Shown here: one piece after another, positions 48,420 to 59,494 of the stretch | Layout of the letters: every line of letters begins with the position of its first letter | Position numbering within the stretch: the stretch's first letter is position 1 | DNA from: Sabethes cyaneus | Taxonomy: Eukaryota > Arthropoda > Insecta > Diptera > Culicidae | NCBI RefSeq assembly: GCF_943734655.1 | Contig: NC_071354.1 | Span: 42,137,744-42,201,743, forward strand | Length of the DNA: 64,000 bases | Direction of reading: 5' to 3' | Position numbers and translations under genes: made by a program | The notes under the pieces: model-generated | Told to the model about the DNA's origin: nothing | Seen by the model: only the letters and a program-made list of their open reading frames with translations | Database searches by the model: none

Positions 48420-49404
48420 ACAGGTCTGCATAAAAAAAATGTATAGGATTTTTCAACTGATTCTTATAGATTTTTGTCCACTGAATTCAGAAAAAATAAT
48501 AAAAATTGTCCATCACGTCACGTTTCATGTAATACTTGTTGAATAATTTTGAAAATTGGTTTTAGACATAAAGCAGCAGAAATATCCCGGATGTAAATTA
48601 CATAAAATAATCGATTTTTGCATCAGAATTGTATTTATCAATGTAAACCCTTCCATGTTTTGGAAGAAAACCATATACGATGGAGAAACTATGGAGAATA
48701 TTATTTTAAAGCAAATTTGGTGCGCTCAAATACACCCACTTGCGTTCAGTCGACTGTACTGCCTTATAGAAGCAAAGTTGATAAAAGTCATGTATGAAAC
48801 ATTTGTAGAACTGAATGCAATCTACAATCTTTCTGAATTAAGTACTCCGTTACTCTTATATTTACGTGTTAATAGTATTGCAACTTTATCCTTAGCTCAA
48901 ACAAACGTTCTATTTATATAACAAGGCTTAAAGGTCGTCTTTATTATAAATGGTAAAAATAATGCACTACTCTATTCAACAAAACTGTAGATTATATTCA
49001 AGTCTACAAATGCTTCTTACATATCCTTTACAGATTTTGTCTCTGTGAGGCACAGCAGTTGAATTTGCGTAAGTGAGCGTACCTGAGTACATTAACCCAG
49101 TGTTGAAGGGCAAACAATGAGTAAAGATAAAAATTTCAGTCCAGTAGTATCTCTGCTGTATTTATTAAGTAAAAATTTACTGAAATAACAGAAAAAGATC
49201 TTATTTAGGTTTTTTAATACGAATCTGTGATAATAACTTTTCCATCTAATTTGTGACTTTTCGATATGAGAAGTATAATTTTCAAAAAATCTGTACGTGA
49301 TGGAGAAAAACGAACATCAATTTTGGATTCAGCGCCCCAAAAAACATATCATTCACCTTAAATATCTCATGCATCTGAAAAAATTTTTATTTTTGCAGAC
49401 CTGT
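48420..49404. mobile_element. 985-bp element with ACAGGTCTGCA terminal inverted repeats
   Basis: The left end ACAGGTCTGCA and right end TGCAGACCTGT are exact inverted copies. The subterminal ~120 bp are also similar in inverse (shared CTGAATYCA and CTCCATCACGT-like phrases). A 121-codon frame inside (48556-48921) shows no known domain. The target duplication was not determined. It is probably a non-autonomous DNA transposon of unknown superfamily. Confidence 0.65.
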
Positions 49405-49557
49405 ATTATTTTGTTGCCCCCCGACTTTTCAATTCATTTTCAAGAGGGGGTGACAAAAACTTTAAAAATAATTTGCAATGACCTAAATTATTTTCGAGCG
49501 TTCTAATAGCAGTCACGAACAAACGATAAGAAACGAAAAAATCCTTTTTATTCTATA

Positions 49558-49790
49558 CTAGCTGAGCCGATAAACTTCGTATTGCCTCAAATTAAACTGT
49601 GTTGTACATAAATCGCGAATCTCAAGTTTCAAGAATCGAGTTTTGCAAGTTTCTGAGGAGCTCAACTTTGAATGATTCATTTTGGCAGTTACGTAACTAT
49701 GAAAGCATGGGTAGTTTGATATACAAATTTGCATTTTTTTTTCACTGTAATAAGTAGAAAAAAATCACCCGTTGCTTAGCCAGATAAAAT
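49558..49790 (-). repeat. R1 3' terminal segment, minus strand
   Basis: The minus strand ends ...GGCTCAGCTAG followed by T. It matches 37310-37426. Extent beyond 49700 is uncertain. Confidence 0.55.
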
Positions 49791-49799
49791 AAAGCGGAT

Positions 49800-50975
49800 A
49801 GCACTTAAATATTCGCCGTGTTTATGTACGTTCCTAAAGTTTGGAAAGAGTTTATCGAGAGAGACACTCTTGTGAAACTGCATTAAATCTGGTACTAGCA
49901 AAATGGAAAGAAAAAATCTAAGCTAAAGAAACTTTTCTTGCTGTATTTTTGGATCTAAAACACGCGTTTGAAACAATCTCTAGGCCCTTATTGTTACAAA
50001 CCTTGAAGCGATTTGGTATTGTAGGGATGGCATATAAATGGTTTGAAAGCTATTTATGTGACAGAACTTAGAAAACTCCCTTTGATAATTTGAATTTTGA
50101 TTCTCTTGACAACACACTTGGTGTACCGCAAGGAAGTGTATTGGGGCCCCTTTTGTTCATAATGTATATCAATGACATGAAACGAGTTTTACGGTTCTGC
50201 GACATAAATTTGTTTGCGGACGACACTGTTCTATTCATTGCGGCTAAGGACCCTAATGAAATTGTCACACATTTAAACCAAGATTTACATTATCTTTCGA
50301 ATTGGTTAAAATTTAAACAGCTTAAGCTCAACAGCAAGACAAAATATATGATTATTTCAGCCAACTCCAAGCCAGACGTAAACGTTGAAATTGTGTTTTT
50401 AAAGTTTTTGTCACCCCCTTTAAGTCTCACATTGATAATGTCATCAAAAAAATGGCGAAAAAGTACGTGCCGTTTAAAAAATGAATTGACGATTAGCGGT
50501 AAAATTCTTTTATATAAGTCAACCATTTCATCACACAAAGAATTTTGTTCATCCATCCTGTTCCTTGCAAACGATACACAAATATAGAAGTTGTAGCGCT
50601 TGTAAAATAAAGTTATACGATTAATTTTAAGATGTAATAGATACACTTCCTCATATATTATGCTGGACACATTGCAATGGCTTTCTATGAAGCAAAAAGT
50701 TTATTTTTTGACAATGGTGTTTCTATATAAAATTCTTAATGGGATGCCACCTCGATATTTGTGTGATCGAATTGAAAGAGGAAGAGATTTGCATTCGTAC
50801 AACACTAGAAACGCGGGAGATGCAAGAACACCACATTTTTTGGTTGGAAGATCACAGTACTCTATGTTGTACAGAGGAATATTTTTTTTCAATTCGATGC
50901 CCAGATAAATAAAACGTGCAGCAACAATGGCGGAATTCAAAAAGCTTTGCATTTCACACATAAAGTCTACTTTAT
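49800..50975 (+). pseudogene. Non-LTR retrotransposon RT, 5'-truncated
   Basis: RT pieces: VFLDLKHAFETI (in a shifted frame), GVPQGSVLGPLLFIMYINDM, the catalytic LFADDTVLF, WLKFKQLKLNSKTKYMII. Then the C-terminal part: CRLKNELTISGKILLYKS, LDTLQWLSMKQKVYFLTMVF and RGRDLHSYNTRNAGDARTP, ending near MPR. Between MIISANSK and the C-terminal part the sequence is foreign (50396-50425) and replaces a deleted stretch. Several stops. The endonuclease domain is missing. Confidence 0.85.
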
Positions 50976-51464
50976 AGACACAATTTAATGATATTTTTTT
51001 GTATTAATTTAAGAAGATTGTATATTTATTTATTTTTTGTATATTTAGTGGATATATTAAGTTATCATGTTCACTGATGATGAAATTGTTATTAGTATTA
51101 ATTAAAAAAGTATAGAGAAAGCTACACATGTTTGAGCCACGCGTGCGAGAACAAACATAGATAATCTTGAAATTGAATGATCAGGTTAAAGTCCTGAATA
51201 AAGGGTTTGGAGCGGAAGCTGGACAGGCTTGGGTTTGCTTGTGGACTTATGTAACATTTCTCCGAATACCATTCCTTGAAAAACCTTACGCGAAATGTGG
51301 AAAGAATCATTTCGATCCTCGAGGTGATCTTCTCTTTACTCGCTGTCGCTCGTTCAGATCCAACTGAAGGAAAGTAATAGAGGTCAGTAGATTTAGGAAA
51401 ACAAATAAACCTAGACAGAGGTGATTTCTGCGGGGGGGGGGCTGCAGATAGTTTTTGGTGGTCT

Positions 51465-52455
51465 TATTATTGACTGTTATGTTTTATGGAAGAGTCCAAA
51501 ATGTCTCGAGCTCGATTAGTTTTTGAGTTACGAAAAAATTTCTGATATATTTGTATGAGATTTGGATGAGATATTCCATTTGCTTAATTAGTTCTCGAGT
51601 TAAGAAGAAATTTGTATTTTTTGAAACGGTGGTTCTACAATTGATGAAGGGACGGTAGGGGAAAGTAATGAAAAGTTTTTTGAAATGGAGGAAAAAGAGT
51701 GGAAAGGTAGGGGAGTTTATTGGTAACTACGCTTAACAAGTTGTCAAGTTGTCGTTGTGACTCCTACCTTTTGTCCAACGCTGGAAGGAGCATGGGTCGA
51801 ACAAAACTATAATGTGAGATTATAAGCTGATTCGAACCCATAACACCCGCCAGGGCATGTGACTCGCTGCTACTTGTATCTTTGAACAATTGAGACGCTG
51901 GAGGAAGGAGTCACAACGACAACTTGTTAAGCGTAGCTACCTATAACCTCCCCCCCCCTCACCTTTCCACTCTTTCTCCACCATTTCAAAAAACTTTTCA
52001 TTACTTTCTCCTAGAGTCCCTTCATCAATTGTAGAACCTCCTTTTCAAAAAATATTAATATATGTTTGACCGCATTTCAAGGTCAAGACTAAAAACACGA
52101 GGTTTGGTCCATAAGAAATTTGTACTTCTTTTGTATGGGAGCTCCCCGTCTCAAATGGGGGAGAGGTCAAAATTCACCATAGGAAAAGTTTCTGCCTCTC
52201 AAAACTCCCACGTGCCAAATTTGGTTCCATGTTCTTGATTACTTCTCGAGTTAAGCTCGAGTTATGCAGAAATTTGTGTTTCATTTGTATGGGAGCCTCC
52301 CCCCTCTTAGTTGGAGGAGGGGTCTCTAACCATCATAGGAACCTTCCCCGGCCCCAAAACTTCTACATGCAATTTTTTACACCGATCGGTTCAGTAGTTT
52401 TCGATTCTATAAGGAACATGCGGACAGACAGAAATCCATTTCTATATATGAGATA
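51465..52455 (-). repeat. Dispersed repeat R1, copy c, with nested foldback element
   Basis: It contains 'ttgattacttctcgagtt', 'tttcatttgtatgggagcc' and C-rich blocks. On minus it starts TCTCATATATAGAAATGG, preceded by A and followed by a short CTGTCTGTC, matching the 5' end at 57024. The foldback at 51615-52055 interrupts it. Confidence 0.7.
51615..52055. mobile_element. Foldback element with ~150-bp arms and a tRNA-like centre
   Basis: Arms 51615-51770 and 51898-52055 are inverted copies (shared TTCTACAATTGATGAAGGG, AGTAATGAAAAGTTTTTTGA, GTTGTCGTTGTGACTCCT). The centre (about 51780-51895) on minus contains GGGTTCGAATCAGC, a B-box-like sequence. It may derive from two head-to-head SINEs or a SINE-carrying palindrome. 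Confidence 0.75.
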
Positions 52456-53537
52456 ATATATACCTAATATTCTATATAATTAAAAGGAATTTTTTCTCGT
52501 TGATTTTATATCGAAAGTTCGTGCGCGAAGTCTCCCCACGATTGAAACACCTTTCATCGCGTTTCTCTTAGCTATGACCCGCGTCCGTGGGGAGCATTCT
52601 CCACGCTCCACGCTCCACGCCGTGTCTTGCCTAATTACAATAGTAGATCGCTGTATGACCCAACTACTTATAATTAAGGCAGACCATTAGCTGAGGTAGG
52701 GTTACGGACCCTGTTCGTCATACGTCATACACGATCCGTACTTTATTGCGAGTCTTTATAAGAATTAATCCGCAAGTACCCAAGTTTTTCATTTTCAGTT
52801 TTACACCAAATAAATCTGACACATCTTGCCTGTACATCCCATTTAGCCCACAAAAATATTTCGGAACTTACATTTCTCAGTGGAACAAATTTTCATACTC
52901 CAGCGGGAGTTCGTCATACGAAAATTTACTTCGTATTAAGCAAAATTTCTCTCCTTTATCATGGAGAGACAGCAATTATTTACAGAAATCTATGCATGTA
53001 TTCTTTGAGCCGTGTGCAAGATCTATCCAACTACTATAAAAAAAGTGGAAATAGTTTAAATCAAAGCTCAAAATTTCAAGTAGTTACTCCGAGCGATCAG
53101 CAGATTCACTTCGTCATACTCAAAACTGGTAGAAAAACCAAGAGAACTTATATTTTTTGAACAAATAGTGAAAAATAGTAATTTTGTTTTCCTCGACAGA
53201 GAAGAGAAAATCCATAAATATCAATACCAGGTTAGTTTGAATATAATATGCATCAAAACTGGTTAACATGCTGGTTTCTTGTCTATATGTCTGGAAAGTA
53301 GACGAAGACCTGCCGTAGACGAATTCATCCAGCACCTACAAAAATGTGAAATAGTAGACGATTAGCAGAGCAAACTCGGTGAAAATCACCGGTAGCTAAT
53401 CTGAATGGAACAATCCTATTATAGCGTTGACAGGCGACATTTTATACAAATGGATAACGTGCAGCATCTTTACCGCATGGACATTGGAATCATTGAATAG
53501 ACCGAACCGAGTGAGAGTTGTTTTTTACTAGCATAGC
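52456..53537. other. Noncoding stretch
   Basis: Contains three tandem 'ctccacg' copies near 52602-52622. No gene was recognised. Confidence 0.4.
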
Positions 53538-53547
53538 TAGGAAAACG

Positions 53548-53768
53548 TACCTCCCAGTCGACTTCGACGTATGACGCTGGCCTAATAAGCCAGCCGTCGT
53601 ATGTTCGAATCTCGACTGGGAGAGGCTGTTAGAGTCAATAGGATTGTAGCAACAGGTCCTGTAATTGTCTTGCACTCTAACAGCTGGCTGCGCAGTGTGT
53701 CATAAAAAAAAACAGAAGGTCAAGTTTCGATAACGGAGTTTAGCACCTAGGCTTTGCTTTGCTTTTGT
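53548..53768 (+). mobile_element. SINE family A, best-preserved copy
   Basis: A 221-bp insert with a perfect 10-bp TSD TAGGAAAACG (53538-53547 and 53769-53778). Head: GGCCTAATAAGCC (A-box region) and B-box TGTTCGAATCTCGACTGGG. Body: AGAGTCAATAGGATTGTAGC and TAACAGCTGGCTGCG. Tail: GGCTTTGCTTTGCTTTTG. The intact TSD suggests a young insertion. Confidence 0.95.
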
Positions 53769-53778
53769 TAGGAAAACG

Positions 53779-56700
53779 AACTCTCACTCCGTTTGTTAGC
53801 ATTTGGTTGATTTGGTTGACACGAAATTCCTACCAAAATTTTGCGTTGCCTGCCAAATCCCAAATTTATCAAAATTGTGCGAAATTAGTTGAAAACTTGC
53901 ATAAACCTAGATTGAAGTTGCTTATCCACCCGCTTTAGTTAACGATAGGATTATGGCTGACACGAACTGTACCGTTGATGGTATGTGCATAATAACTCAC
54001 AACTTGAACGGATTGTGATCGTTGCTATAATGGATTAACGCCCCACCTCTCAAAGCACGTCCGTTGGCAGCATTTGTGCCGAAAACCCCTATCCCACCCA
54101 TATCAAGAGTAAAAATCTCGCTCTTCTACCGTATTATTCTGATGCTAGCTGTGCAGATTTTTTTCTGCTGACTGCTGCTGCTGCTGCTGCAATTTCGAGT
54201 AGATAATTAAAAATTCAACAGCAGCCGTCAGTTTTGACGAACGTGCGCGATTTTCACCCAGCGATAGCGTTTCATCATTCAGCTACATTAGCACTAGAGA
54301 ACCGAAACAGGCTGGCAGGACCCGTTCTCCTGGCCCTCACCACTGCGGCTGTTGCTGCCAAAGTGCCAATGCGTCAGCGGCATAGGATCAACACCGGTTT
54401 GACTGTCGGTACACATTTTCAAGGTTAAATATTTTGCACGCATCAAAAGAGCCCTGATGGGTCCCGGCCGAACACAAACAGCTCGAACATTACACACATA
54501 CACGCCAACAAACATGCTTACTTACAGCTGTGTGTAACTGTTGTTTCGAGGGTTCCCGAGTACGTGCTCAAAATTCAACCCCCAAGGACATTGGAAACGG
54601 GAACAAAGCATAAAGGATGTGGTGCGGTATGGCGGGAGGGCTGCTGATCGCTATCGCTGCCTGGCATATACCAAATTCCAGGCTACCATGGCTATGGTGC
54701 AGAACAGAACTGCTGTTACTGACTGCGTCCGTTGTTCAAGCTCAATTACGATAGACGTTTAGAACCATTATTAGTGCTCCTGTTTCGCGTGTGCAACACC
54801 GGCGAACGGGACCGATGTGTGCTGATGTGTGAGACCTGCGAGCATGCTGCAACAGTGTAGCTGGATAGTGGGAAACGGTGAATTTTTTGCTCGCCAGAAG
54901 GAAAAGTATCAAGTTTTCATTACAACTTTTGTCCAAGTTAATTAAAATGTTATCTTCAAACCACATTCAAAAAGTTGTTTACAGATAGAGATAACATTGT
55001 CGAAATGTTTATAACAAAGCGTTGAAAAACATAAACTTAGGACCACTGCACCCATATTCACCCACTGTGCAGGCACTTCCTCCGGGATCGAATGGCGTAG
55101 GTATATATGAATGAAATGAATATTTGAAGAAGGGTGGAATTTAGAGTATTTCACTATTATTAACATGCACATATGGCTTATAAGTTATGCAATGCCAGCC
55201 GGTTTAATGCGGACGGTGTCCTTCCATGTAGGTCCTCTCCTATGGTTCCGTTCAGCCCGAGCTGCCTTTTGTTCGAGCAACTGCCCCATCAAACCTACCA
55301 GTTGATTACGTAAAACTGGCACTAATTCGGCCGACCCATCCGACGAGGGCAGCGGGTGCGGGTAACAGTTGGGGTAGGGCCGTACGGTGGAAACAGCGAA
55401 GCGGTCGAACCACAGCGAAGAATTCAATGCAAAGTGGAAAGCGATCCTTTGTCCGGTACACAGGTCCTTGTGGCACTTTTCTCTCATACGTACAAACACA
55501 CGCGCACACCGATACGCTTACACACAATTACTCGGTGCTTACAGCGTGTAGACAGCTGAGCAAACCCATTGCCCGCAGTAATGGCCAGTTCGTGTTCTAG
55601 AAACATTTTAATCAGTGATTTCCCACCTGCCGTCACTCAGTGTCCTGTGGCGTAACGGTTTTGAAACTGAAGGCCAGCCCAGCATAGTAAAGATTCTTTC
55701 TAGAAAAAAAAGACCTGACGAAAACATTCTTTGGCTTTCCTTTACTTCACTACTTTACTTTGATTGATGAATTTTCCTCCGTGAAAAATTCTTTTGCTTG
55801 ACAGTTTTTCGATTTCAGTAATCTGAATGCATACTTTTGGATTGATACCGCCCGTCGGGCGGGCAGGAAATACACATTCCACAGTCGGAAAAGCGAAAAA
55901 AGTGATGTTTTTCGTTCCATTTTCCTATGTTGAACGAAAATGTCCGCTGCACGCTCCGAACGGACGGAGCCGTCGAATGGAGGCCAGCTCCCGGATCGGA
56001 TTGGGGTTAGACAGCTGTGTGCACACAACAAGAAGGGCCTGACTGGTGAATAATGAATGCAATATATTAATTTGCTGGCAAACCGGAATATGCGGGACAT
56101 GCAGGTCGAGGGAAAAAGTTTTTCCATGTTATCAATAATTCAAAGAAAGCGCTCTCCGGAGCTCTTCGGTCGGTTCGGGTTGTGGCACTGTCATTCTACA
56201 TCAATTTGTCAGTGCGAGTTAAGCTGTTTTCGCTTGCTGCATCCATGCCTTCCCGGTGGCGGTGGCAACCGGTGCACTGTTTATGCCCTCGCACCACCGG
56301 CTAGATGGATGTTTGCCGGGCTGGCTGGGATGAAAAGTTCGGGTTTTGGTTTTTCCGTTCGTCGTTTGAGGTAATTTAGCTCCTTTGGACCGTCGGTTAC
56401 GCTGTAGATATACCGGACTTTATTAAAGATATTTTTGAGCTTGCTGCAAAATATTACCCTGCGTTGGAATAGCTTTCGTAAATGAAAGGGTTATCCTAAT
56501 GGATGATCTTTTCAACAAATTTATTTTAGCTATGAAATTAGAGCAGAATAGATTGACTAATGCTGGGTGAAACGAGAGTTGAATGATAGCTAAAGAAGAA
56601 AATATTTTCATGTTATGAGCTTATTAGATATTTACGATAGGAAATATGTTTTTATTTTATTTATATTCAACAATCGGTGTTTCGTATGAATTACAATAGT

Positions 56701-57023
56701 TTTAAATGATTTCCGTCACATTAATTTTTATACGCGAGTATTTGCTCGCTGAACTAAAGTTTAATATCACTAAGAAAAATTATTCAGGTTACGACTGCAA
56801 CTGGTTTCGTTCTTCTTATGCTTTCTTTATTTAGTTTTTGTGACAGACAAGTGGTAGTGTTCGAACGTCTGTTAGAACTTGGGTCCAATTCTACACATCG
56901 CAATAGTATAAAGGGGACATTGAAAATTATAAACTTCTTCAATTTAATATTTAACAAGTCCGCACGTTTTAGGATCCCCGAGTTATTCACCATAAACAAA
57001 TTAGTAATTTTCTTCGACATAAA
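53779..57023. other. Long unrecognised single-copy-like stretch
   Basis: No supported gene. (CTG)n at about 54171-54190. 54000-54900, 55190-55560 and 55830-56390 look GC-richer and non-repetitive. Frames there lack conserved motifs. Confidence 0.4.
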
Positions 57024-57500
57024 TCTATACCTATAAAATGAATTTGTGTCTCTCTGTCTGTCTGTCTGTCGGTATGTTCCTTATAGAATCAACTACAGAA
57101 CCGATCGACATGAAAATTTGCATGTAGGAGTTTTTTGGGGCCGAGGAAGGTTCTTGTGATAGTTAAAGACCCCTCCCCCACTAAGAGTGGGGGCCATACA
57201 AATGAAACAGAAATTTTTGCAAAACTCGAGAACTAATCAGGCAAATGGAAATAAGAATTTTTAATGGTGCATTGTGACTCCCCCCCGCTTTAGGAGGGGA
57301 ATTATGACCACTCCCCCATTTAGGATGGGAGGGGGGAGTGGGGGTATGCTCCCATATAAATGAAATACAAATTTCCTGATAATTCGAGAGCTAATCAAGC
57401 TTATGAAACCAAATTCGGCATGTGAAGGTTTTTCGAAGCAAGAATTTTTTCTATGGTGAATAAGGACCCCTCGCCACTTTAGGAGGGGGGGTTCCTATAT
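57024..57500 (+). repeat. Dispersed repeat R1, copy d, 5' end
   Basis: It begins A|TCTATACCTATAAAATGAAT, then a short (CTGT)n, then 'ccttatagaatc', 'gaaaatttgcatgtaggag' and blocks of 'catacaaatgaaac' with C- or G-rich runs. A TC start after an A fits a Helitron 5' end. The 3' end is not reached. Confidence 0.65.
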
Positions 57501-58025
57501 AAATTTGCAACTTTGAAAAGCTTCAAGGCACAGTGCTCAAATAAATTATGACTAAATTGTTTTCATTTTATAGTGAGAAGCATAAAATTAGTTAAGTGAT
57601 GCCATATGGCATCATTGGGATGATTCGGGCTAATGGAAATTTTTGTTTAAAATCAATTGATTTTGTTCTATAACCTAAAGAACTCGAAAAATGATTGCAC
57701 GAAGTGTTAACACTTAGTAGTACGAAATAAAAGTGAAAATTTAAAAAATGCGAATAAACGGTAAAAAACGAAAACTGGAGCACAGGTATGGGGAAAACTG
57801 GATTTTTCAACTCAGGGAACTCAGGGAGCTGACTAGAAGTGAGATAAAACTTTTGGCGAAAAAGAACATTAGGCAAGAAAAGAATTTAGCAAATGCTGGG
57901 TCTCAACTAAGTGCATTTAAAGAAACTTAATCAAATGGCTAGAGCGCATCGAGTCGATATGGCTAAGCATCTATAATTAAAAAACTACAAGGTATACAGC
58001 CCTAAGGGTTGTACGAAAGGGTGAC
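57501..58025. other. AT-rich noncoding stretch
   Basis: Nothing recognised. Confidence 0.4.
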
Positions 58026-59490
58026 GTAGGACTATATCAGATCAAAGACTAATGTAAACTGCATTTCTGGCACATGAAATTTCGTCTTGTTATATCTGCC
58101 TCATAAGTATTTAATCAGTATGTATAAATTAGGTGTATTGTTATAAGAAATATATAAGAAATATAAGAAATGTTGTACTGTAGAATGTCATGTTATCTGT
58201 TGTACAATTAAAAGATGAGAGGTTTTGTGCCCACGGGAGAAAATACAACGACATAGAGTATCACTCCCGAGGGCTTTTCCCTACTCCACAGAAAATAAAC
58301 AGAAGATGTATGTTTATAAGAATCTGTGAGTGCCATTGTTTAAGTGAATGTTTAAAAGAGAAGAGCGAAATATTCAAATTCAATTCTTTATTGAATGCAA
58401 TGGTTGCTTTGAAAATACGTGGACGGGGGTTCATAAGTACAAGGCCTGCAACCAATGAGACAAATAGATTTCTTTTAAAAATCACATATGTGCATCATAA
58501 AGGTTGAAATGGTAATGAATAACCAGCCCACAGATTATTAATTTGAATATGATTATGCGTAGTTTGACATATTTCAACTAACTTGGTGCCTTTAAAAGGG
58601 CCATTGGTTGCATATAATATTAAAGCTAAAGCACGTTCATCGCAAATATGCCGTGCCATGCGAAAGTCCTTTTCTTTTGACATGAATGGCAGCTGGCACG
58701 TAAGTTAGCGGCGTCGATTCACTGTCTTTGGTCCGAGATGATTTTAATAGTTTACTTTCACAGCTTACCGCTTGTTACATAGCAGAAAATCTGGCTCATA
58801 CGCAAAAATTTCTGTTTCATTTGTATGAGAGTCCTTAAACATGTTCCGAGATTGCCACAAAAGACGATCATTAAGACTGTCGCAGTGGCCTTTTAACCCA
58901 ATGCCCTTCTGGCATACAAAAAAATGAGAGTCCTTATCCTCAAATCATCATAAAATAAATTCATGCCTCCAAAAACACCCATATGCCAAATTTGGTTCTA
59001 TTTGCTTAATTAGTTCTAGAGTTGTAAGGAAATTTGTGTTTCATTTGTGTGGGAGCACCCTTCCCCCTCTTAGAAGAAGAAAAAGGGGTCTCAGTACACC
59101 AGAGAAAAAAATTTTACCTCCAAAAACCTCCACATGCCAAATTTTGTTCCATTTGCTTGATTAGTTCCAGAGTTATGAGGAAATTTGTATTTCATTTGTA
59201 TGGGAGCCCCCCCCCCCCCTCTTAGAAAGGGAAAGGGTCTCAGTACACCATAGAAAAAATTCTGCCTTCTGAAACCTTCACATGCCAAATTTGGTTCCAT
59301 TTGCTTGATTAGTTCTCCAGTTTAGAAAAAATTTGTCTTTCAATTGTATGGAAGCCCCCCTCTTACGCCTTCCTTAAAATTTGTCTCCAACCCTCCATAA
59401 AATTGCTGGTCATTTTATCTATCCAACGACATATAAATTGTTCAGTTTCATTCAGTAGTTTAGTAGTTATTACCATTTGAAATCTCTTCA
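58026..59490 (-). repeat. Dispersed repeat R1, copy b, with internal subrepeats
   Basis: Homologous to 33895-34770. A block of about 150 bp ('ttccatttgcttgatta...tttcatttgta...') occurs three times, near 58985, 59138 and 59283. It carries the retroposon insertion at 58838-58923. It borders the 11-bp satellite. Confidence 0.75.
58838..58923 (+). mobile_element. Short A-tailed hairpin-rich retroposon, copy 2
   Basis: An 86-bp insert with a 13-bp TSD ATGAGAGTCCTTA (58825-58837 and 58924-58936). The last ~70 bp match 2861-2932 with a few substitutions, including the ATGCC/GGCAT hairpin and ACA before the A-tail. It lacks the 5' hairpin of copy 1, so it is 5'-truncated. Confidence 0.85.
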
Positions 59491-59494
59491 ATTC

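Noticed and set aside
48556..48921. 121-codon frame as a host gene
   Set aside because: It lies inside a TIR-bounded repeat and lacks known motifs. Kept only as part of that element.
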